From an uncultured Ruminococcus sp. (GTDB lineage Bacteria > Bacillota > Clostridia > Oscillospirales > Ruminococcaceae): a stretch of DNA of 17,282 nt. A model generated the notes under the pieces. That model ran no database searches. It was not told the origin of the DNA and saw only the letters and a program-made list of their open reading frames with translations. The stretch lies in assembly GCA_937926145.1 (NCBI GenBank), contig CALANW010000086.1, positions 1-17,282 of the forward strand. Reading direction: 5' to 3'. A program made the translations under genes and the position numbers. This document shows, one piece after another, positions 13,242 to 17,282 of the stretch (its first letter is position 1; each line of letters starts with the position of its first letter).

Positions 13242-14384
13242 ATGGATATGAAGAAAATTTCACAGGTAATGGACAATGCAATAAATTCGGGCGAGGAAGT
13301 CGGTGCGGCTGTCGTTATCGTAAAGGACGGAGCGCCGGTCGGCAGCTACGCCTGCGGTTACTCTGATGCCGAAAGCAAAAAGCCGATGCAGACCGACACT
13401 ATCTGCCGAATGTTCTCCTGCTCGAAGATAGCAACTGCGGTCGCTGCGATGATATGCCTTGAACGTGGGCTTATCGCAATGGAGGACGAGCTGTGCCGAT
13501 TTATCCCCGAGTTTGAACACTCGGAATATTATGCCGACGGCAGGCTTTACCCATGCAGCCGCAGGATAAAGGTTTCCGACCTGCTGAATATGACCTCGGG
13601 CATCGCATACCCTTGCGATGAAAAGGGCGCAGAAGCGATAAACACCGTTTGGTACGAGCTTGACCAAAGCTACCGCAAGGGCGATATGATGACGACCGCT
13701 GAATTCGCGAAAAGAGCCGCTAAGTCCCCTCTCCTCTTCGATGTCGGAGCGAAGTGGATGTACGGTTCGAGTGCTGATATCATGGGTGCGGTCATCGAGG
13801 CGGCATCGGGTATGGAATACCGTGATTTTCTGAAAAAGAACATTTTTGAACCGCTCAGAATGGACGATACGGACTTCTTCGTGCCTGCCGAGAAGCGTGA
13901 GCGACTTGGCAAGATATACGAATGTGCAGGAAAAAAGCCGAAAGAGTTCACGGGCACGAACCTTGCGATATTTGACTTTGAGGAAAAACCGAACTTTCAG
14001 TCGGGCGGCGCAGGACTTTTCTCCACGGCTGAGGACTATGCAAAGCTCGGAGCGGCGCTTTCAACGGACGGCAAGGGTATCATAAGCCGCAAGACTGCAA
14101 GTTTTCTCTCGGTAAACTCACTTTCGGAAAAGCAGAAAGAGACCTTTACATGGGATTCGTGCAAGGGCTGCGGCTATGCGAACTTTATGCGAATAGTCGA
14201 AAACCGAAACAACGCAGGCTTGATAGTTTCAGACGGCTCGTTCTGCTGGGACGGCTGGACGGGAACATACCTTATGAACGACCCTGCCGAAAAGCTATCG
14301 ATCTCTATCACGATGCAGCGCGCAGGCGCAGGCACTACAAGGCTTGCCAAGGCTATTATCAATGCGGCGGAAGCTTCTGTTTAA
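13242..14384 (+). CDS. Class C beta-lactamase-fold serine hydrolase, cytoplasmic esterase-like
   Basis: A 380-residue protein of the beta-lactamase/transpeptidase-like (AmpC/EstB) family. The nucleophile motif SxxK is S59-C-S-K62 and the second catalytic motif YxS is Y174-G-S176. The C-terminal GWTGT around the usual KTG/HxG position is the likely third motif. The helix after S59 and the ADIMGAVIEAASGMEYRDFLKKNIFEPLRMDDT stretch are typical of the family. There is no signal peptide or membrane anchor, so it should be cytoplasmic and is more likely an esterase or peptidase than a cell-wall enzyme or resistance beta-lactamase. SD AAAAGGTGA, about nine bases from ATG 13242; ATG 13248 is a possible alternative. 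Single gene with its own promoter and terminator. The substrate is unknown. Confidence 0.88.
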   Translation: MDMKKISQVMDNAINSGEEVGAAVVIVKDGAPVGSYACGYSDAESKKPMQTDTICRMFSCSKIATAVAAMICLERGLIAMEDELCRFIPEFEHSEYYADGRLYPCSRRIKVSDLLNMTSGIAYPCDEKGAEAINTVWYELDQSYRKGDMMTTAEFAKRAAKSPLLFDVGAKWMYGSSADIMGAVIEAASGMEYRDFLKKNIFEPLRMDDTDFFVPAEKRERLGKIYECAGKKPKEFTGTNLAIFDFEEKPNFQSGGAGLFSTAEDYAKLGAALSTDGKGIISRKTASFLSVNSLSEKQKETFTWDSCKGCGYANFMRIVENRNNAGLIVSDGSFCWDGWTGTYLMNDPAEKLSISITMQRAGAGTTRLAKAIINAAEASV

Positions 14385-14445
14385 TGCGTAATTCGTAATG
14401 CGCAATGCGTAATTGTTTACGCTATAAATATATAATAACTAAAAC

Positions 14446-14485
14446 AAAACGGAACAGCTCAAATTTTCAAGCTGCTCCGTTTTCT
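14446..14485 (+). terminator. Intrinsic terminator of the serine hydrolase gene
   Basis: AAAACGGAACAGCT (14446-14459) pairs with AGCTGCTCCGTTTT (14470-14483) with one mismatch; the 3' arm ends in TTTTCTT. Confidence 0.8.
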
Positions 14486-14493
14486 TATTACAC

Positions 14494-14530
14494 AAAAATG
14501 GAGGTGCAATTCAACCGAACTGCACCTCCA
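14494..14530 (-). terminator. Intrinsic terminator of the aldolase gene
   Basis: Read on the minus strand, TGGAGGTGCA (14530-14521) pairs perfectly with TGCACCTCCA (14508-14499), followed by TTTTTG (14498-14493). Confidence 0.8.
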
Positions 14531-14569
14531 CATTAATTACGCATTACGCATTAAGCATTACGAATTAAA

Positions 14570-15439
14570 TTAAGCTTTTCCAACAGAACCGAAGAGTTCC
14601 ATCTTTTCCTTAACAGTAGCCTTGATAGCTTCTGCGCCGGGAGCGAGGAGCTTACGTGGGTCGAAGCCCTTGCCCTGCTGATCCTTGCCTTCTTCGATAT
14701 ACTTTCTTGTAGCTTCCTGGAATGCGAGCTGGCACTCTGTGTTTACGTTGATCTTTGCAACGCCGAGAGAAATTGCCTTCTTGATCATATCTGCAGGAAT
14801 ACCTGTGCCGCCGTGGAGAACGAGAGGCATATCGCCAACCTTTTCCTTAACAGCTGCAAGTGTTTCAAAGGAAAGACCCGGCCAGTTTGCAGGATACTTA
14901 CCGTGAATGTTGCCGATACCTGCTGCGAGCATTGTTACGCCGAGGTCAGCGATCTGCTTGCACTCGTTAGGATCTGCACATTCGCCCATACCAACAACGC
15001 CGTCTTCTTCGCCGCCGATAGAACCAACTTCAGCTTCGAGGGAAAGACCGAGAACGTCACAAGCATTTACAAGAGCAGTTGTCTTTGCGATGTTTTCAGC
15101 GATAGGATAGTGTGAACCATCGAACATGATGGAGGAGAAGCCTGCGTTGATGCAAGCCTTTGCGCCTTCAAAAGTACCGTGGTCGAGGTGAAGAGCAACA
15201 GGAACAGTGATGTTGAGTTCTTCCATCATACCGTTTACCATGCCTACAACAGTCTTATAGCCGCACATATACTTGCCGGCACCTTCGGAAACACCGAGGA
15301 TAACAGGAGAATTGAGTTCCTGTGCTGTGAGGAGGATAGACTTTGTCCATTCAAGGTTATTGATGTTGAACTGACCAACAGCGTACTTGCCGTCGCGAGC
15401 CTTGTTCAGCATTTCTTTTGCGGAAACGAGTCTTGACAT
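14570..15439 (-). CDS. fba: Class II fructose-1,6-bisphosphate aldolase
   Basis: A 289-residue zinc-dependent aldolase of glycolysis and gluconeogenesis, interconverting fructose-1,6-bisphosphate with dihydroxyacetone phosphate and glyceraldehyde-3-phosphate in the cytoplasm. The catalytic and metal motif ALHLDHGTF gives D86 and zinc ligand H87; the other ligands are H179 (GNIHGKYP) and H209 (VLHGGTGIP). LEAEVGSIGGEEDGV (134-148) and KINVNTECQ (229-237) are further family signatures. The start at 15439 gives the expected N terminus (MSRLVSAKEML) and has AAAGGA about eleven bases upstream; an upstream in-frame ATG at 15469 falls in the leader hairpin. It has its own promoter and terminator. 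Of the two close subtypes, this matches the short Gram-positive form rather than the tagatose-specific one, though substrate preference is not proven. Confidence 0.95.
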   Translation of the reverse strand: MSRLVSAKEMLNKARDGKYAVGQFNINNLEWTKSILLTAQELNSPVILGVSEGAGKYMCGYKTVVGMVNGMMEELNITVPVALHLDHGTFEGAKACINAGFSSIMFDGSHYPIAENIAKTTALVNACDVLGLSLEAEVGSIGGEEDGVVGMGECADPNECKQIADLGVTMLAAGIGNIHGKYPANWPGLSFETLAAVKEKVGDMPLVLHGGTGIPADMIKKAISLGVAKINVNTECQLAFQEATRKYIEEGKDQQGKGFDPRKLLAPGAEAIKATVKEKMELFGSVGKA

Positions 15440-15459
15440 AATAATATACATCCTTTCAC

Positions 15460-15475
15460 GGGATAACACTATCCC
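15460..15475 (-). promoter_or_regulatory. Small hairpin in the aldolase leader
   Basis: GGGATA/TATCCC with a four-base loop, lying between the promoter and the SD of the aldolase gene. It has no T-tract and may simply stabilise the 5' end. Confidence 0.4.
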
Positions 15476-15494
15476 ATATTTAATATACGCTCAT

Positions 15495-15523
15495 ATTATA
15501 CCACACACGTTCCCGAATTGCAA
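15495..15523 (-). promoter_or_regulatory. Sigma-A promoter of the aldolase gene
   Basis: TTGCAA (15523-15518), a 17-base spacer, TATAAT (15500-15495) with a TGG extended -10. The predicted leader is about 50 bases. Confidence 0.85.
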
Positions 15524-15556
15524 GTATTTTTTGTTAATTTCTTATCATACACCGAT

Positions 15557-15591
15557 AATAAAAAAGCAGGCATACGACAGCGTACACCTGC
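15557..15591 (-). terminator. Intrinsic terminator downstream of the 131-residue protein gene
   Basis: Read on the minus strand, GCAGGTGTACG (15591-15581) pairs, with two wobbles, with CGTATGCCTGC (15576-15566), followed by TTTTTTATT. Confidence 0.8.
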
Positions 15592-15607
15592 GATTTATAT
15601 TTAAAAC

Positions 15608-16003
15608 TTAAAGATCGAGCGACTTAATAGTATCCGCTACCTTATCGCAGAGAGCCATACAAGTTTTCTTGGGGCTTCCGAGCTGGCTGAAGATCGTTGC
15701 GCCGCCGTCCGTAACTGCATCGAGAACATCGGATGCGATCTGATTCTTGATAGATTCGCCAAGACCTGCGATGATAGTGCTTCTCATAACGGTAAACTTA
15801 CCCTTATCGCCTGTGATCCAGATCTGATTTTCTCTGTCGATCTTCGGGAAGCAGATAACGGTATTGAAACCGTGCTTTACGATAGATGGAACGCCTGCTT
15901 CAAAAGTAACGTCCTTGATCTTGTCAAAAAATTCCTCTAAAGTCATTGGAGTTTTTGTTTCGATCTTGATATTCTTAACTCCGAGCATTTCACCTAAACC
16001 CAT
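15608..16003 (-). CDS. Uncharacterised soluble protein
   Basis: A 131-residue protein I do not recognise. It has no signal peptide or membrane segment and looks like a compact alpha/beta protein: N-terminal MGLGEMLGVKNIKIETKTPMTLEEFFDKIK, central strands (NTVICFPKID, QIWITGDKGKFTVMRS), and a C-terminal helical part with two cysteines (CMALCDKVADTIKSL). It is supported as a gene by AGGAGG eight bases upstream of the ATG, by a terminator right after it, and by tight linkage (34 bases) to the upstream membrane protein gene. Two-gene operon; a joint function is inferred only from linkage. Confidence 0.8.
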   Translation of the reverse strand: MGLGEMLGVKNIKIETKTPMTLEEFFDKIKDVTFEAGVPSIVKHGFNTVICFPKIDRENQIWITGDKGKFTVMRSTIIAGLGESIKNQIASDVLDAVTDGGATIFSQLGSPKKTCMALCDKVADTIKSLDL

Positions 16004-16037
16004 AATAATTTCCTCCTAAAAATATTTAAATCAAATT

Positions 16038-16763
16038 TTAGCCGCCGAAGAAGCTTGAAAGGCTGAAGCCTGTCGGCATTGGCAGTGTAAACATATAGAT
16101 AGTTGCAAAAAGGAAGCCTGCGATCGAGAATGCGAGAACGATATATCTGTTGGGAAGATTCTTGAATGTTCCCACAATACCGAGCATAAACAATACTACC
16201 GAATAGATAACTGTAACAAGTCCGAATGCATCACCGTTAGAGTTGTCCTTTTTACCCTGCTCGAGAGTTTCATCGGACTGTTCGATAAGGTCATAATATG
16301 TATCGAAGTAGCTTTCAACGTAGCCTTCCATTTCAAACGGAGAAGCTGCTTCTTCCTGCTCCAATGCCCAGTTGATAGCATCGAGGAAAGAATCTGTAAC
16401 ATTGTCATTGAGAAGCTGGTCAAGACGCCATTCAGCCTTTTCAGCTGTTAGATCATCGCCGCTTTCCTCAGCAAACTGCTGATCGAGCAGAACTTCGTTG
16501 ATCTGATTCCATATCATCATATCCTGCATATAATTCTGCATCGCAGTGTTATATTCGGAATTTGCTTCCGCGGAAAGGTTGTTGCTGACTGTGTAATTGG
16601 TGGACTGGTTTCCTCCATGGAGAGAGCCTATCCATGATGCCCATGATGTTAAAAGAGCCGTTATGCCGAGAAATATCGCAACGATTATCTCGATCGTTTT
16701 TTCTTTCTGCTCTAAAGTTTTTACCGGTTTCTCCGCAGATTTGGCTTTGTTTTCTTCTGACAT
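16038..16763 (-). CDS. Uncharacterised membrane protein with a large acidic extracytoplasmic or cytoplasmic loop
   Basis: A 241-residue protein. Residues 1-24 are charged and Lys-rich; membrane helix about 25-45 (IIVAIFLGITALLTSWASWIGSL) is followed by HGGNQSTNY. A long hydrophilic, strongly acidic and helical region (about 55-175) follows, then two helices (about 180-200 and 206-228) and a short C-terminal tail. The layout (one N-terminal helix ending in W/G-rich sequence, long soluble loop, C-terminal helix pair) resembles DUF4337-type proteins, but I am not sure of that. SD AGGAGG is nine bases upstream of the ATG. It is the first gene of a two-gene unit with the 131-residue protein. No enzyme motif is visible. 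Confidence 0.82.
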   Translation of the reverse strand: MSEENKAKSAEKPVKTLEQKEKTIEIIVAIFLGITALLTSWASWIGSLHGGNQSTNYTVSNNLSAEANSEYNTAMQNYMQDMMIWNQINEVLLDQQFAEESGDDLTAEKAEWRLDQLLNDNVTDSFLDAINWALEQEEAASPFEMEGYVESYFDTYYDLIEQSDETLEQGKKDNSNGDAFGLVTVIYSVVLFMLGIVGTFKNLPNRYIVLAFSIAGFLFATIYMFTLPMPTGFSLSSFFGG

Positions 16764-16825
16764 AAAAATATCCTCCTATTATCAGATCTCCTGCTTATTT
16801 TTCGACATAAAGTGAGCTTTTCATT

Positions 16826-16870
16826 CAAAAAATAAACGCCGATCAAAATGTTTCACTTAGATCAGCGTTT
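16826..16870 (-). terminator. Intrinsic terminator of the TM2-domain gene
   Basis: Read on the minus strand, AAACGCTGATC (16870-16860) pairs with GATCGGCGTTT (16844-16834) with one wobble, followed by ATTTTTTG. Confidence 0.85.
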
Positions 16871-16908
16871 CCATATTCTTTGAAAGCGATCTCACTTTCG
16901 AATTATCA

Positions 16909-17106
16909 TCAGTTGACCCAAGGTGTGCCGTCTTTTTTAGTAAACTTGCCCGTTGCGACCTGGATAATGTCAACTATGTAACCGATTCCGAAGCAGCCGG
17001 CAGTAAGAAGCCAAATAATTCCCGTGCCAATCTTGCCTGCCATAAATCTGTGAACGCCGAATTCACCAAGAAAAATTGTAATAAGAAGTGCAGGTACTTT
17101 TTCCAT
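16909..17106 (-). CDS. TM2-domain small membrane protein
   Basis: A 65-residue protein with two hydrophobic helices (about 4-20 and 28-50) and the TM2 domain pattern: a GEFGVHRFMAGKIGTGIIWLLT turn-and-helix followed by GIGYIVDIIQV. Bacterial TM2 proteins are widespread and mostly of unknown function. The start at 17106 is chosen because the GGAGG that would serve it lies at 17119-17115, overlapping the earlier in-frame ATG at 17121. It is followed by its own terminator. The residues KKDGTPWVN after the second helix end the protein. Confidence 0.9.
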   Translation of the reverse strand: MEKVPALLITIFLGEFGVHRFMAGKIGTGIIWLLTAGCFGIGYIVDIIQVATGKFTKKDGTPWVN

Positions 17107-17282
17107 AAAAATTTCCTCCATTTTGCGTATAACGCATTATTTTTCATTTAAATTATGTAAAACACCTTTTCGGTGAGTTGCACATACTTTTTTTAATATG
17201 TTTGATTGATGTATAATTTATATTCATCTCTGTTTTGAAATATGCTGTCAATTTATTTGTTTCACTTTATTCATTATTATAT
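17107..17282. other. Right-end AT-rich spacer
   Basis: It holds the SD of the TM2 gene. Beyond that I see only AT-rich sequence, with a plus-strand TATAAT at 17212-17217 that lacks a properly spaced -35. No gene is visible before the window ends. Confidence 0.4.

Larger units (their letters stand above)
14382..14572. repeat. ATTACGCATTA-bounded spacer between serine hydrolase and aldolase genes
   Basis: Both borders carry several TAATGCGTAAT/ATTACGCATTA units in inverted orientation (14382-14414 and 14532-14566), as at 703-740 and 976-995. The hydrolase stop codon UAA is the first triplet of the repeat. Two terminators sit between the borders. There is no gene. Confidence 0.65.

Noticed and set aside
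13242..14384. Antibiotic-resistance beta-lactamase
   Set aside because: It lacks a signal peptide, and its sequence pattern fits esterase-type members; nothing in the context suggests resistance.

Overview
The window looks like a chromosomal segment of a low-to-moderate G+C Gram-positive gut-type anaerobe, most likely of the Oscillospiraceae/Ruminococcus group. This rests on clostridial-type HPr and class II aldolase sequences, AGGAGG-type ribosome binding sites, near-consensus sigma-A promoters, and A/T-rich spacers carrying ATTACGCATTA-type repeats. The genus is inferred. I see no rRNA, tRNA, CRISPR array, phage gene or transposase gene.

Layout. 1-290 is an internally deleted copy of a large palindromic repeat. 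446-703 is ptsH (HPr). It converges, across a MITE-like palindrome (701-995), on a MATE transporter gene, which overlaps an upstream maltose/galactoside-type O-acetyltransferase gene. The acetyltransferase is divergent from a probable three-gene operon (3360-6714): a small alarmone synthetase, a family-1 solute-binding lipoprotein without permeases, and a membrane-anchored HD-GYP phosphodiesterase. This unit joins (p)ppGpp and c-di-GMP metabolism to a possible extracellular ligand sensor.

6754-7427 and 10068-10739 are two full copies (about 670 bp) of the palindromic repeat in opposite end orientation. They bracket a PF06541-type membrane protein gene and an OmpR-type response regulator/histidine kinase pair with its own consensus promoter. 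The repeat ends carry small hairpins whose stems covary while the loop stays constant, and the core is inverted in one copy relative to the others.

10751-13041 (minus strand) is a polar amino-acid ABC importer: binding protein, then an intergenic terminator hairpin, then permease and ATPase. The binding protein is circularly permuted: the half that is normally C-terminal precedes the half that is normally N-terminal. Divergent from it is a cytoplasmic class-C beta-lactamase-fold serine hydrolase (13242-14384). This converges, across another ATTACGCATTA-bounded spacer holding two terminators, on class II fructose-bisphosphate aldolase (14570-15439). The right end (15608-17106, minus strand) holds an uncharacterised soluble protein, an uncharacterised membrane protein in the same transcription unit, and a TM2-domain protein.

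Most notable observations: the circularly permuted binding protein, the covarying and core-flipping palindromic repeat family, and the alarmone synthetase/binding protein/HD-GYP operon. No database search was possible. Family names come from recognising motifs in the translated sequence.
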